Of a stretch of DNA of 64,000 nt, positions 50,335 to 59,609 are shown in pieces; the stretch's first letter is position 1; every line of letters begins with the position of its first letter. A program made the translations under genes and the position numbers. The DNA is taken from the NCBI RefSeq assembly GCF_001050155.1, contig NZ_LFVY01000020.1, positions 38,316-102,315 on the forward strand. The letters run 5' to 3'. The notes beneath the pieces are model-generated. The model did not search any database. It had not been told where the DNA came from and worked only from the letters and a program-made list of their open reading frames with translations. The stretch comes from Nitratireductor soli. Its GTDB lineage: Bacteria; Pseudomonadota; Alphaproteobacteria; Rhizobiales; Rhizobiaceae.

Positions 50335-51698
50335 CAGCGGTCGCCTTCGGAAAGATTGACGGAAGAGCCGCCGCCATGGGCATCACCGGAGCGCACGGCG
50401 TGGGCGGTCGCCTGGACGGCGTGGGTCATGCGTTGGGAACGGCGCATGCGCTGGGCCCATGCGGGCGGTTCGCCGGCGGTTGCCGGTGTGACCGAGCCGC
50501 TGCCGTCGCTCGCTGCGTCGCCACCGACCGATCCCATCGTTGATGAGCCGCCAGTCGCTTCGAACACGGCCTTGCCGCCGGCATTGAAGCTCGAACGCAT
50601 GCTTTCGGCGGCGCGTGAGGCGGCGCGGCGCAGCGGCGAGACAGCCGCGCTGGCTCCGGCCTGGGCGACGGCGCCGAGTCCCGACGCGACTCCACTTGCG
50701 CCTGACTGGCCGGCTGCGCCGAGGCTGTAGGCCGTGGATGCGCCACCCGCCATCGCAGCACCGCCCCGGGCCGCGGCTGCCGCGCCTCCGGCAAGTGCCG
50801 CGCCTCCGGATGCAACGGCGCCGACCGCACCGGCTCCGGCGGCGATCATGCCGCCGGCCGCGAGACCCGTACCAACCGCCGCGCCGGCGCTGAGCTGCGG
50901 TCCGCCGGAGACGATGCCGCTGGCGATACCAGGGCCGAAGATGCCGAGGCCGAGAAGTGACAGCGCGGCGAGCACGATCGCCATGGCCTCGTCGATGGAG
51001 GGCGTGGCGCCGCCGAAGCCGGCGGTGAATTCGGAGAACAGCGTCGAGCCGATGCCGATGATGACGGCCAGCACCAGCACCTTGATGCCGGAGGAGATGA
51101 CGTTGCCGAGCACCCGTTCGGCCATGAACGCGGACTTGCCGAACAGCCCGAACGGAATGAGGACGAAGCCGGCGAGCGTGGTGAGCTTGAATTCGATTAG
51201 GGTGACGAAGAGCTGGATCGCGAGGATGAAGAAGGCGAGCAACACCAGCGCCCAGGCGAGGAACATACAGGCGATCTGGATGAAGTTCTCGAAGAACGAC
51301 CAGTATCCCATCAGGCCCGAGATGGATTCCAGGAGCGGCCGCCCGGCATCGAGACCGGTTTGCGCCACCTTGCCCGGCCGCAGCAGATCGGCCGTTGTGA
51401 AGCCCGTGCCACTGGCCTTGAGGCCCAAGCCGGCGAAGCTCTCGAAGACGATGCGCGCGAGGTTGTTCCAGTTGCCGATGATGTAGGCGAACACGCCGAC
51501 GAACAGCGTCTTCTTCACTAGGCGGGCGAAGATGTCGTCGTCGCCGCCCCAGGACCAGAACAGCGCGGCCAGCGTCACATCGATGACGATCAGCGTCGTG
51601 GCGATGAAGGCGACTTCACCGCTGAGCAGCCCGAACCCGGAATCGATGTAGCGGGTGAAGACCTCGAGAAAGTGGTCGATGACGCCGGTGTTGCCCAT
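50334..51698 (-). CDS. trbL: Conjugal transfer protein TrbL (VirB6-like)
   Basis: A 454-residue polytopic protein with about six membrane segments in residues 25-290 (VAFIATTLIVIDVTLAALFW; MFLAWALVLLAFFILAIQLF; VLVLAVIIGIGSTLFSEF). A Gly/Ala/Ser-rich C-terminal tail follows (ALAGGAAAAARGGAAMAGGA). The start GNTGVIDHFLEVFTRYIDSG is characteristic. It forms part of the DNA translocation channel. Confidence 0.92.
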   Translation of the reverse strand: MGNTGVIDHFLEVFTRYIDSGFGLLSGEVAFIATTLIVIDVTLAALFWSWGGDDDIFARLVKKTLFVGVFAYIIGNWNNLARIVFESFAGLGLKASGTGFTTADLLRPGKVAQTGLDAGRPLLESISGLMGYWSFFENFIQIACMFLAWALVLLAFFILAIQLFVTLIEFKLTTLAGFVLIPFGLFGKSAFMAERVLGNVISSGIKVLVLAVIIGIGSTLFSEFTAGFGGATPSIDEAMAIVLAALSLLGLGIFGPGIASGIVSGGPQLSAGAAVGTGLAAGGMIAAGAGAVGAVASGGAALAGGAAAAARGGAAMAGGASTAYSLGAAGQSGASGVASGLGAVAQAGASAAVSPLRRAASRAAESMRSSFNAGGKAVFEATGGSSTMGSVGGDAASDGSGSVTPATAGEPPAWAQRMRRSQRMTHAVQATAHAVRSGDAHGGGSSVNLSEGDR

Positions 51699-51702
51699 GA
51701 CG

Positions 51703-52065
51703 CTACCGCGTCTCGGCCGGCTCCGACACCGGCGCCGGCCGGGCCGGGACATCCGCGTCCGTTGGCGGGTGTGGAGTCGGCGCGGCTTCTGGCAGCCGCT
51801 CTGCCGGTCGTGCGCCCGGCGCGAGGAAGCGGTTGCGGTTTTCCGCCCAGGCCCGCAGGCAGGCAGGATCACGCGGCCCGGCCTCGCCGAGGGCCTGGCA
51901 GCGGAACAACTCGTCGCGCAAGGGATCCGACGGTGTCGTGCTTGAGCGTGACGAAGCCCAGCTCTCCGCTGGCTCCTCATTCCGGCTCATCTCGATCGCC
52001 GTCGCAGTGACAGCCACGGCGACGAACACCACAGCGCCAAGTCGGGCGAGCATCTTGCCGTCCAT
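51703..52065 (-). CDS. TrbK-alt entry-exclusion-like protein
   Basis: A 120-residue protein with an N-terminal membrane segment (LARLGAVVFVAVAVTATAIE) and the conserved signature LFRCQALGEAGPRDPACLRA, then WAENRNRFL, of TrbK-alt proteins. It lies between trbJ and trbL as expected. Entry exclusion of incoming elements is the proposed role in the family. Confidence 0.83.
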   Translation of the reverse strand: MDGKMLARLGAVVFVAVAVTATAIEMSRNEEPAESWASSRSSTTPSDPLRDELFRCQALGEAGPRDPACLRAWAENRNRFLAPGARPAERLPEAAPTPHPPTDADVPARPAPVSEPAETR

Positions 52066-52075
52066 GGCCGCGCCC

Positions 52076-52846
52076 TCAGTTACCGCTGTTCGGGAACATG
52101 CGGGCATTCCCGGCCTGGTAGCCGGAGCCCGGCGTGAGGAACCGGCGGCGCTGCTCACGGCCCTGCTCGGCGGCCGCTGCGCGCTCGGCTTCGGAGAGCG
52201 CCTGTGACCTGCCGTTTGCCGCGACGACGGCCGTAAGGTCGGCAAGCTGTTGTGCCTGAAGTGCAAGGAGCTGGTTGCCGGCCTGCGTCGCCTGCAGTGC
52301 GCCCGTCGCCCCCTGGCTTCGGCCGATCAGCGAGGACATCTCGGTGCGGTTGGTGTCGATGTTGCCGACGACACCGGCCTGCACGCGCATGGCATCATGC
52401 AGCCCGCCGACGGTGTTCTGCCAGCGCTCGCGTGCACCGGCGACGAGCTGCTGATCCGAGGCGGACATGGAGGCGTTGCCGTAGGTGGTCTGGAACGCCT
52501 GATCGATGTTCCGGACATCGTAGGCGATGCGCTGCGCCTGCTGCAGCAGCTGCTGGGTGCGTTGCACCGATTGCTGCAGTTGTTGAAGCGACGAGTACGG
52601 CAGGCTCGCCAGATTTCGCGCCTGGTTGATCAGCATGGTCGCTTCGTTCTGAAGCTGGGTGATCTGCTGATTGACCTGCTGAAGGGTGCGGGCCGCCGTT
52701 AGGACGTTCTGCGCGTAATTCGTGGGGTCGTAGACGATGCGTCCGAACTGTGCGTGTGCGGGAGCTGCCAAGAACGGGAGCGTGGCGACTGAGGCGGTGA
52801 GCAGCGCGGCGGCAAGGCGCACGCCGCGCGAACGGCGCGGGTTCAT
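52076..52846 (-). CDS. trbJ: Conjugal transfer protein TrbJ (VirB5-like)
   Basis: A 256-residue exported protein with a signal peptide (AAALLTASVATLPFLAAPAHA). The helical mature part is rich in glutamine (TLQQVNQQITQLQNEATMLI; SLQQLQQSVQRTQQLLQQAQ). It is a minor pilus or adhesion component. ATGA overlap with trbE. Confidence 0.9.
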   Translation of the reverse strand: MNPRRSRGVRLAAALLTASVATLPFLAAPAHAQFGRIVYDPTNYAQNVLTAARTLQQVNQQITQLQNEATMLINQARNLASLPYSSLQQLQQSVQRTQQLLQQAQRIAYDVRNIDQAFQTTYGNASMSASDQQLVAGARERWQNTVGGLHDAMRVQAGVVGNIDTNRTEMSSLIGRSQGATGALQATQAGNQLLALQAQQLADLTAVVAANGRSQALSEAERAAAAEQGREQRRRFLTPGSGYQAGNARMFPNSGN

Positions 52847-55281
52847 GAGGACGTCTCCATGTTGGTGAGGTTGGGAATGAGATTGGCGGCCCATTCGAGG
52901 CCGCGTTCGCGCAGCCAGGCAGCAAGGAAGCCGTCGCGGCCATGCGAAGCGGTGATCTGGGCGATTGCGGCCTGATCTGTCTTCGAAGATGTCGCGCAGA
53001 GCGCCAGGGCGACATCGGACAGGCCGAGTTCGAACAGGCGATTGCCGCGCCGCGACTGGCAGTAGTAGTCGCGCTTGGGCATCGCCCGGGCGAGAATCTC
53101 GATCTGGCGATCGTTGAGACCGAAGCGACGATAGATGGCTGTGATCTGCGGCTCGATCGCGCGTTCGTTCGGCAGCAGGATGCGGGTCTGACAGCTCTCG
53201 ATGATGGCCGGCGCGATTGCCGAGCCGTCGATGTCCGACAGCGACTGGGTGGCAAAGATGACGCTGGCGTTCTTCTTGCGCAGCGTCTTCAGCCATTCGC
53301 GAAGCTGACCCGCGAAGCCTTTGTCATCAAGGGCGAGCCAGCCTTCATCGACGATCAACAGCGTCGGCCGCCCGTCGAGTCGGTCCTCAATGCGATGGAA
53401 GAGATAGGCGAGAACCGCGGCAGCGGCGCCCGTACCGATCAGACCCTCGGTCTCGAAAGCCTGGACTGAGGCTTCACCGAGGTGTTCGGCCTCGGCGTCG
53501 AGCAGCCGCCCATAGGGGCCGCCAACGCAGTAGGGCCGAAGCGCCTGCTTGAGCTCGTTTGACTGCAGCAAGACCGACAGGCCCGTCAGCGTGCGCTCGC
53601 CAATCGGCGCGGAGGCGAGCGACGAAAGCGCCGACCAGAGATGCTCCTTCACCTCGGGCGTGATCGAAACGCTTTCGCGCTCGAGAATGGCGGTGAGCCA
53701 GTCAGCCGCCCAGGCCCGTTTGGCGACGTCGTCGATCCGGGCAAGCGGCTGCAGCGACACGCTGTGATCGGCGCCCTCGGTGAGCCCGCCGCCTAGATCG
53801 TGCCAATCGCCGCGCATGGCGAGCGCCGCCGCCCGGATCGAGCCACCGAAATCGAAAGCGAAGACCTGAGATCGCGCGTAACGGCGGAACTGCAGCGCCA
53901 TCAGCGCCAGCAGCACGGATTTGCCGGCGCCGGTCGGGCCGACGATCAGCGTGTGACCGACGTCGCCGACGTGGATGGAAAGCCGGAACGGGGTCGAGCC
54001 TTCGGTCTTGCCGAACAGCAGTGGGGGTGCTGCGAAGTGCTCGTCCCGTTCCGGTCCCGCCCATACCGCCGACAGCGGGATCATATGGGCGAGATTGAGC
54101 GTGTTGATCGGCGGTTGCCGCACGTTAGCGTAAGCGTGGCCGGGCAGGCTGCCGAGCCACGCGTCCACAGCGTTGATGGTCTCGGGCATGGCGGTGAAAT
54201 CGCGGCCCTGGATGACCTTCTCGACCAGGCGCAGCTTCTCGGCCGCGATGCGTGGATCTTCGTCCCAGACAGTAATCGTCGCCGTCACATAGGCCTGACC
54301 GGCATAGTCGGCGCCGAGCTCCTGCAGCGCCATATCCGCGTCGGCGGCCTTGTTCGCGGCGTCGGTGTCGACCAGCGCCGAGGCCTCGTTGGTCATCACC
54401 TCCTTCAGGATCGCGGCGATCGACTTGCGCTTGGCGAACCACTGCCGACGGATCTTCGTCAGCAGCTTTGTGGCGTCGGTCTTGTCGAGCAGGATCGCTC
54501 TGGTCGACCAGCGATAGGGAAAAGCGAGCCGGTTCAGTTCGTCGAGAATGCCGGGTGTCGTCGCGGTCGGGAATCCGATGATGGTGAGGATGCGCAGGTG
54601 CGTGTCGCCAAGGCGAGGCTCTAGCCCGCCGGTGAGCGGCTGATCGGCCAGCAGTGCATCGAGATAGATCGGCGTCTCGGGCACCCGGACGCGGTGGCGC
54701 TTCGTCGAGACCGTCGAATGCAGGAAGGTCAGTGTCTCGGCGTCATCGATCCAGGCGCATTCCGGCATGAAGGCATCGATGAGCTGGAGGATGCGATCGG
54801 TGCGATCTACGAAGCCGCGCAGGACCTCGTGGGCGTCGACGCCGGCGTGATCGCGGCCCTCATAGAGCCAGGTTTCGGCGCGCGCTGCGTCCTCGGCCGG
54901 AGGCAGATAGAGGAAGGTCAAGAAGTAGCTCGACTCGAAATGCGCGCCGGCTTCCTCGAAATCAGCTTTGCGTTCGGCGTCGACCAGCGCGGAGGCGCTG
55001 TCGGCGAACATGCTGGCTGGATAGGTAGCGGCGCCGTGCCGCTGCGCCTCGACGAAGATCGCCCAGCCGGAGCCGAGGCGACGGAAGGCGTTGTTGAGCC
55101 GTCCGGCGACCGCGATCAGCTCGGCCGGCACGGCGCTGTCAAGGTCAGGCCCGCGAAACCGGGCGGTGCGCTGCAGACTGCCGTCCTTGTTGAGGACGAC
55201 GCCTTCGCCCACCAGCGCCACCCAGGGGAGGAAGTCTGCGAGCCGGGTGTTGCCGTTGCGATACTCGGCAAGGTTCATCAT
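52843..55281 (-). CDS. trbE: Conjugal transfer ATPase TrbE (VirB4-like)
   Basis: An 812-residue energising ATPase with a CagE/TrbE N-terminal domain (LPWVALVGEGVVLNKDGSLQ), Walker A VGPTGAGKSVLLAL and Walker B TLLIVDEGWLALDD. The later arginine region is ATQSLSDIDGSAIAPAIIES. The first of two adjacent ATG codons is used, with GAGGGGG upstream. It drives pilus assembly and substrate transport. Confidence 0.94.
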   Translation of the reverse strand: MMNLAEYRNGNTRLADFLPWVALVGEGVVLNKDGSLQRTARFRGPDLDSAVPAELIAVAGRLNNAFRRLGSGWAIFVEAQRHGAATYPASMFADSASALVDAERKADFEEAGAHFESSYFLTFLYLPPAEDAARAETWLYEGRDHAGVDAHEVLRGFVDRTDRILQLIDAFMPECAWIDDAETLTFLHSTVSTKRHRVRVPETPIYLDALLADQPLTGGLEPRLGDTHLRILTIIGFPTATTPGILDELNRLAFPYRWSTRAILLDKTDATKLLTKIRRQWFAKRKSIAAILKEVMTNEASALVDTDAANKAADADMALQELGADYAGQAYVTATITVWDEDPRIAAEKLRLVEKVIQGRDFTAMPETINAVDAWLGSLPGHAYANVRQPPINTLNLAHMIPLSAVWAGPERDEHFAAPPLLFGKTEGSTPFRLSIHVGDVGHTLIVGPTGAGKSVLLALMALQFRRYARSQVFAFDFGGSIRAAALAMRGDWHDLGGGLTEGADHSVSLQPLARIDDVAKRAWAADWLTAILERESVSITPEVKEHLWSALSSLASAPIGERTLTGLSVLLQSNELKQALRPYCVGGPYGRLLDAEAEHLGEASVQAFETEGLIGTGAAAAVLAYLFHRIEDRLDGRPTLLIVDEGWLALDDKGFAGQLREWLKTLRKKNASVIFATQSLSDIDGSAIAPAIIESCQTRILLPNERAIEPQITAIYRRFGLNDRQIEILARAMPKRDYYCQSRRGNRLFELGLSDVALALCATSSKTDQAAIAQITASHGRDGFLAAWLRERGLEWAANLIPNLTNMETSS

Positions 55282-55295
55282 GGCCGCGCGCCCCC

Positions 55296-55577
55296 TCAAA
55301 CCGACAGATGACCGGGGATGCGCAGATGCCGGCGGACGACGTCGACGAACTGCGGATCTCGTTTGGCGGCCCAGACCGCGGCGAAGTGGCCGATAGCCCA
55401 GAGGCCAATTCCAACGAGCCAGAGGCGAAGGCCGAGCCCGAGCGCCGCCGCCAGCGTCCCATTCAGGATGGCGATCGAGCGCGGCGCGCCGCCGAGCAGG
55501 ATGTGCTCGGTCAGCGCGCGATGGACGGGGACCGAAAAGCCCGGCACTTCGCTCGCGGTCTCCGCCGACGTCGCCAT
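55296..55577 (-). CDS. trbD: Conjugal transfer protein TrbD (VirB3-like)
   Basis: A 93-residue inner-membrane protein with VPGFSVPVHRALTEHILLGG at its start and a double membrane segment (SIAILNGTLAAALGLGLRLW; VGIGLWAIGHFAAVWAAK). TGATG junction with trbC. It associates with the TrbE ATPase. Confidence 0.9.
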   Translation of the reverse strand: MATSAETASEVPGFSVPVHRALTEHILLGGAPRSIAILNGTLAAALGLGLRLWLVGIGLWAIGHFAAVWAAKRDPQFVDVVRRHLRIPGHLSV

Positions 55578-55909
55578 CAGACTAGCGCTCCGCCGCCGAA
55601 CGAGAAGAACGACAGGAAGAAGCTCGACGCGGCGAAGGCGATCGATAGGCCGAAGACGATCTGGATCAGGCGCCGGAAGCCGCCCGAGGTGTCGCCGAAT
55701 GCGAGCGTCAGGCCAGTCACGATGATGATGATCACCGCGACGATCTTGGCGACAGGGCCCTCGATGGATTCGAGGATGGACTGCAGCGGCGCCTCCCACG
55801 GCATCGACGAACCGGACGCGTGGGCGGCCGGCGCGAGCGCCAAGGTGAGGAAGGTGACGGAGGTCGCTGTCGCTACGTGACGGCGGACACGCATGGCATG
55901 CTGGATCAT
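55577..55909 (-). CDS. trbC: Conjugal transfer pilin TrbC (VirB2-like)
   Basis: A 110-residue prepilin with signal segment (TSVTFLTLALAPAAHA) and two hydrophobic helices (VAKIVAVIIIIVTGLTLAF; LIQIVFGLSIAFAASSFFLS). It would form the conjugative pilus. ATGA overlap with trbB. Confidence 0.9.
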   Translation of the reverse strand: MIQHAMRVRRHVATATSVTFLTLALAPAAHASGSSMPWEAPLQSILESIEGPVAKIVAVIIIIVTGLTLAFGDTSGGFRRLIQIVFGLSIAFAASSFFLSFFSFGGGALV

Positions 55910-56889
55910 GATGGATCTCCTGTGAGGTGCTGGCTGGCGGGGATGACGCGGTAATCGCCGTCGGGGCCGAGCCCTTCGACGCGAGCGAGTTCGGCGAGCC
56001 GGCGCGAGGCGCCGCGGCCGGAGAGCACGGCGACCAGATCGATCGTCTCTGCGATCAGGGCGCGCGGAACGGTGACAACAGCTTCCTGGATGAGTTGCTC
56101 GAGGCGGCGGAGTGCGCCGATCGCGGTGCCCGCATGGATTGTGCCGATGCCGCCGGGGTGACCGGTGCCCCAGGCCTTGAGCAGATCGAGGGCTTCAGCG
56201 CCGCGCACCTCGCCGATCGGGATGCGATCGGGGCGCAGGCGCAGCGAGGAGCGGACGAGATCGGACAGCGTGACGACGCCGTCCTTCGTGCGCATGGCGA
56301 CGAGGTTCGGGGCGGCGCATTGAAGCTCGCGCGTGTCCTCGATCAGCACCACGCGGTCGGCGGTCTTCGACACCTCGGCGAGGAGCGCGTTGGTGAGCGT
56401 CGTCTTGCCGGTCGAGGTGCCGCCGGCGACCAGGATATTGCGGCGCTCGGCGACGGCGACCTGCAGCGCCTCGGCCTGATCGGCCACCATGATACCGGCG
56501 GCGACATAGTCGTCGAGCGTGAAGATGGCGACCGCAGGCTTACGGATCGCAAAGGCCGGCGCGGCGACGACGGGGGGCAGAAGGCCCTCGAACCGCTCCC
56601 CCGTTTCCGGCAACTCGGCTGAGACGCGCGGGGCTCCTGGATGAACCTCGGCGCCGACATGGTGCGCGACGAGGCGAACGATGCGCTCGCCATCGGCCGG
56701 CGACAGCCGTTCACCCGTGTCGGAGAGTCCCTCGGAGAGGCGGTCGATCCAGAGCCGCCCATCGGGGTTGAGCATCACCTCGACGATCGCGGGATCTTCC
56801 AGAAACTGGGCGATCGCCGGCCCGAGGGCCGTGCGCAGCATGCGCGCGCCGCGAAGGATTGCCTCCGACTTCTGGTGAGTGGCCGCCAC
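55906..56889 (-). CDS. trbB: Conjugal transfer ATPase TrbB (VirB11-like)
   Basis: A 327-residue hexameric secretion ATPase with Walker [12 protein letters not shown], Asp box [11 protein letters not shown], Walker [17 protein letters not shown] and His box GGIGTIHAG. It is the first gene of the trb operon visible. In most related clusters a CopG-like gene and traG (coupling protein) precede it; here the upstream sequence is non-coding. Confidence 0.94.
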   Translation of the reverse strand: MAATHQKSEAILRGARMLRTALGPAIAQFLEDPAIVEVMLNPDGRLWIDRLSEGLSDTGERLSPADGERIVRLVAHHVGAEVHPGAPRVSAELPETGERFEGLLPPVVAAPAFAIRKPAVAIFTLDDYVAAGIMVADQAEALQVAVAERRNILVAGGTSTGKTTLTNALLAEVSKTADRVVLIEDTRELQCAAPNLVAMRTKDGVVTLSDLVRSSLRLRPDRIPIGEVRGAEALDLLKAWGTGHPGGIGTIHAGTAIGALRRLEQLIQEAVVTVPRALIAETIDLVAVLSGRGASRRLAELARVEGLGPDGDYRVIPASQHLTGDPS

Positions 56890-57363
56890 GTCGTCCCCGT
56901 TCTCGTGCGGGTCCGCGAAGTGCGGCCCTGGATCGGGGATGAGTAGAAGAGGCAGAAATCAGGGCATGACAACAACCGATATATGGTCGTCGTACTGTGG
57001 CGTACAAAGACAGGGAAACGGCGGAACGCCACGATACTTGTTGCGAATGGCTGGTGGTTTGGCTGGGTACTGCACAATCACCATCGATCGGTCTTGGTGT
57101 CTGACTGCAGGTGAAATCTGACCGCGAACAGGCCCAGGGAATGAAGGGGCATGGGCATACTCGGACCTTCAAACTGCCGGTGTGGGCAGTCAGTCGCGTG
57201 CCGCAACACAATCCGAAAAGACATCCTGCAACCTGCACCCGCAATAGGCATGAACGCCTCGACGAGGGCATCCACCACCATGCGTATCTTGGTCCTACCG
57301 AACAAGTTCACGCGACTGCCGGGACTGCGGCATCGCAGTCTCGGCGATAGCCAATAGGTTACA
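56890..57363. other. Non-coding junction upstream of trbB
   Basis: These 474 bases separate trbB from the next gene. They must contain the trb promoter. A 77-codon open frame (57,078-57,311, minus) and overlapping plus-strand frames exist, but none shows a known motif or a good ribosome site. The usual copG/traG genes are absent, which suggests a recombination junction here. Confidence 0.5.
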
Positions 57364-58536
57364 TTACGAAAGCGGTTTCAGGATTTCAGTGGCAAGTTCC
57401 TTGGGATGCGTGAGAGCGATCATATGAGGGGCATCCCCGATGACCTCGAAGCTTCGGCGCGTTCCCTCGGTAAGGCGCTTCATGAGTTCGGGCGGCGTGG
57501 ATTGGTCGCATTCGCCGGCGATGATGCGCATCGGGGCCGTAATCCCGTCCAGCCTGCCGTCGAGCGAAATTCCGGCCAACGTCCGCCATGCTCCGCTCCA
57601 GTCAGCGACAGACGCCCATCGGACACAGTTTCGGGCATAACGCACCGGCCAGCCATTTGTCGCCAGATCACTGGCGCGGAACCACCGGGTCAGGCTCGGA
57701 ATGATTTGGGCCTCCATTCCCTCGGCCTCGGCGAATTGAGCGCGTTCCTCGAAGACGGGAAACGACCATGCGGTGGCGGCAATCACGGTCAGCTCCTGCA
57801 CGCGCCCGGGCTGTTGCAACGCAAGCTCCAGGGCAATCGACCCGCCAAGAGACAGCCCGGCAATTTGGGCCTGAGATAGCGCTAACCGCTCCATTACATC
57901 CGTCACATCCTGTGCGTAGTGAGCCAGATCGCGGATCCCCGGCGCGAAGGCGGCCCCGCCAAACCCGCGCAGATCATAGGCGATGACACGGAAATGCGGC
58001 GTCAGCAGCGGAATGACGCGCGACCACATACGCCAATCCAGCCCGAGGGCATGGAGCAGCATCAGGGGCGGCTTGTCGCCGCCACTGTCGAACAGGCATG
58101 TGTCGTGGTCGCGCAACGGAAACCGCTTCGCGACGAGCAATTCCTCACCTTTGTCCTGCATCACTTCGCCCGCGATGCGCAGCATGGTCAGTGCGCGCGG
58201 ATAGCCTGCATAGACGGAGACGTGCTCAACGCTGGCCATGATCTCTTCCGGCACAAGGCCGCAATCCAACGCAAAGCCAAGATGCGTACGCAGTTGGTTT
58301 TCGCATCCCCCCATGGCCCCGAGCATGGCGATGGTTTCGAGTTCACGCTCTTCATAGCCCAGCGTGGTCTGGGCAATGATCCTGCCGAAAGCATGGTTCA
58401 CCAGACTGTCCGCCAATACCGGGGACCGTGCGCCGACCGAAGCGAGGATCGTTTCCTGTGCCTGGCCGGCAAGCCGCTTCATCGCGTGATCGCCGATCAA
58501 GCCGGTCTGCGCGTGGGACATGGTGCGGGCGCTCAT
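57364..58536 (-). CDS. Carboxymuconolactone decarboxylase-like domain fused to alpha/beta hydrolase
   Basis: A 390-residue fusion. Residues about 25-125 are a CMD/AhpD-like domain (LVNHAFGRIIAQTTLGYEER, LRTHLGFALDCGLVPEEIMA). Residues about 130-390 are an enol-lactonase-type hydrolase with nucleophile GLSLGGSIAL, acid in AGECDQST and base in GDAPHMIAL. The domains are those of PcaC and PcaD, but PcaL fusions carry the hydrolase first, whereas here it is second. It overlaps the aldo-keto reductase gene as ATGA, so both act together, perhaps on a lactone or quinone-type compound. Confidence 0.82.
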   Translation of the reverse strand: MSARTMSHAQTGLIGDHAMKRLAGQAQETILASVGARSPVLADSLVNHAFGRIIAQTTLGYEERELETIAMLGAMGGCENQLRTHLGFALDCGLVPEEIMASVEHVSVYAGYPRALTMLRIAGEVMQDKGEELLVAKRFPLRDHDTCLFDSGGDKPPLMLLHALGLDWRMWSRVIPLLTPHFRVIAYDLRGFGGAAFAPGIRDLAHYAQDVTDVMERLALSQAQIAGLSLGGSIALELALQQPGRVQELTVIAATAWSFPVFEERAQFAEAEGMEAQIIPSLTRWFRASDLATNGWPVRYARNCVRWASVADWSGAWRTLAGISLDGRLDGITAPMRIIAGECDQSTPPELMKRLTEGTRRSFEVIGDAPHMIALTHPKELATEILKPLS

Positions 58537-59513
58537 GCATTCACCCCTTTCATGCCCTCGGCGGTATAGCGTTCGCCGGTGAAGCTGCCCGGTGCATAGG
58601 CGCTGTCAAGTTTGGTGATGTCATCGGCAGACAGGCGCAGGCTGGCGGCTGCGATGTTTTGTTCCAGATAGCTGAGCCGCTTGGTGCCGGGGATCGCGAA
58701 CGCACCCTTGGCCAGCACCCAGGCGAGAGCCACCTGCGATGGCGCTGCCTCGCGTTGGTCAGCAATGGCGCGCAGGGTGTCGAGCCGCGCAGTGTTCGCC
58801 TTCAGCGCCTCATCGCCGAAGCGCGGGGCGTTGCGGCGAAAATCGTTCTCGGCAAGGCTGTCGCGATCAATCGTGCCAGACAGCAGGCCGCGCCCCAGCG
58901 GGCTGTAGGCGACAAAGGCAATGCCCAGCTCTCGGCAGGCGGGCAGCACCTCGGCTTCCATATCGCGCGTGGTCAGCGAATATTCGCTCTGCACCGCCGC
59001 CACGGGGTGCACCGCATGGGCACGGCGCAGCGTATCGGCAGAGACTTCGCTGAGACCAATGCGCGCGATCTTGCCTGCCTGCGCCAGCTCGGCTAGCGCC
59101 AGCATCGTTTCTTCGATGGGCCGCCCGGCCTCGGCGCGGTGGACATAATACAGGCCGATCTGTTCGACCCCCAGACGCCGTAGCGAGGCGTCGCACGCCT
59201 GCCGGATATAGTCCGGGCTGTTGTCGATGGTGCGAGCGTATACGCCCGGTGCCTTGCGGATGCCGAACTTGGTGGCGATGAATGCGTCCGGCTGGCCCTT
59301 TTTCAGGAAATGCGCTAGCAGTTCCTCGTTATGGCCATTGCCATACATATCGGCGGTATCGAACATCCGCACGCCAAGTTCATAGGCGCGGGACAGCACG
59401 GCGAGCGACTGGGCATCGTCGGTTTCGCCGTAAAACTCGGACATGCCCATGCAGCCAAGGCCAAGAGCGGGCAGGTTCGGACCATCGGTTCCAAGCGGAA
59501 GTGTGGGGATCAT
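58533..59513 (-). CDS. Aldo/keto reductase
   Basis: A 326-residue NADPH-dependent oxidoreductase. The catalytic tetrad is visible: D and Y in FDTADMYGNGHNEE, K in FIATKFGIRK, and H in LYYVHRAEAG. GLGCMGMSEFYGE marks the family branch. The ATG at 59,513 has GGAG upstream; an in-frame ATG at 59,534 with AAAGGA is an alternative. It is divergent from a LysR gene that probably regulates it. Confidence 0.9.
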   Translation of the reverse strand: MIPTLPLGTDGPNLPALGLGCMGMSEFYGETDDAQSLAVLSRAYELGVRMFDTADMYGNGHNEELLAHFLKKGQPDAFIATKFGIRKAPGVYARTIDNSPDYIRQACDASLRRLGVEQIGLYYVHRAEAGRPIEETMLALAELAQAGKIARIGLSEVSADTLRRAHAVHPVAAVQSEYSLTTRDMEAEVLPACRELGIAFVAYSPLGRGLLSGTIDRDSLAENDFRRNAPRFGDEALKANTARLDTLRAIADQREAAPSQVALAWVLAKGAFAIPGTKRLSYLEQNIAAASLRLSADDITKLDSAYAPGSFTGERYTAEGMKGVNA

Positions 59514-59571
59514 TGCGTATGCTCCTGTTTTCATCCGGTCCTTTCTCGCAGGCATACATTCCTATGAAAAC

Positions 59572-59585
59572 TGCATGACTATGCA
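59572..59585. promoter_or_regulatory. Candidate LysR binding site
   Basis: A dyad TGCAT-GACT-ATGCA lies in the 96-base gap between the divergent aldo-keto reductase and LysR genes, 25 bases before the LysR start. The position fits autoregulation and activation of the cassette. Confidence 0.5.
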
Positions 59586-59609
59586 CCCCATCTGTGCAAC
59601 GTCTATCAG

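Noticed and set aside
57078..57311. 77-codon minus-strand frame upstream of trbB
   Set aside because: No ribosome site, no motif, and overlapping frames on the other strand are equally open; possibly gene debris.
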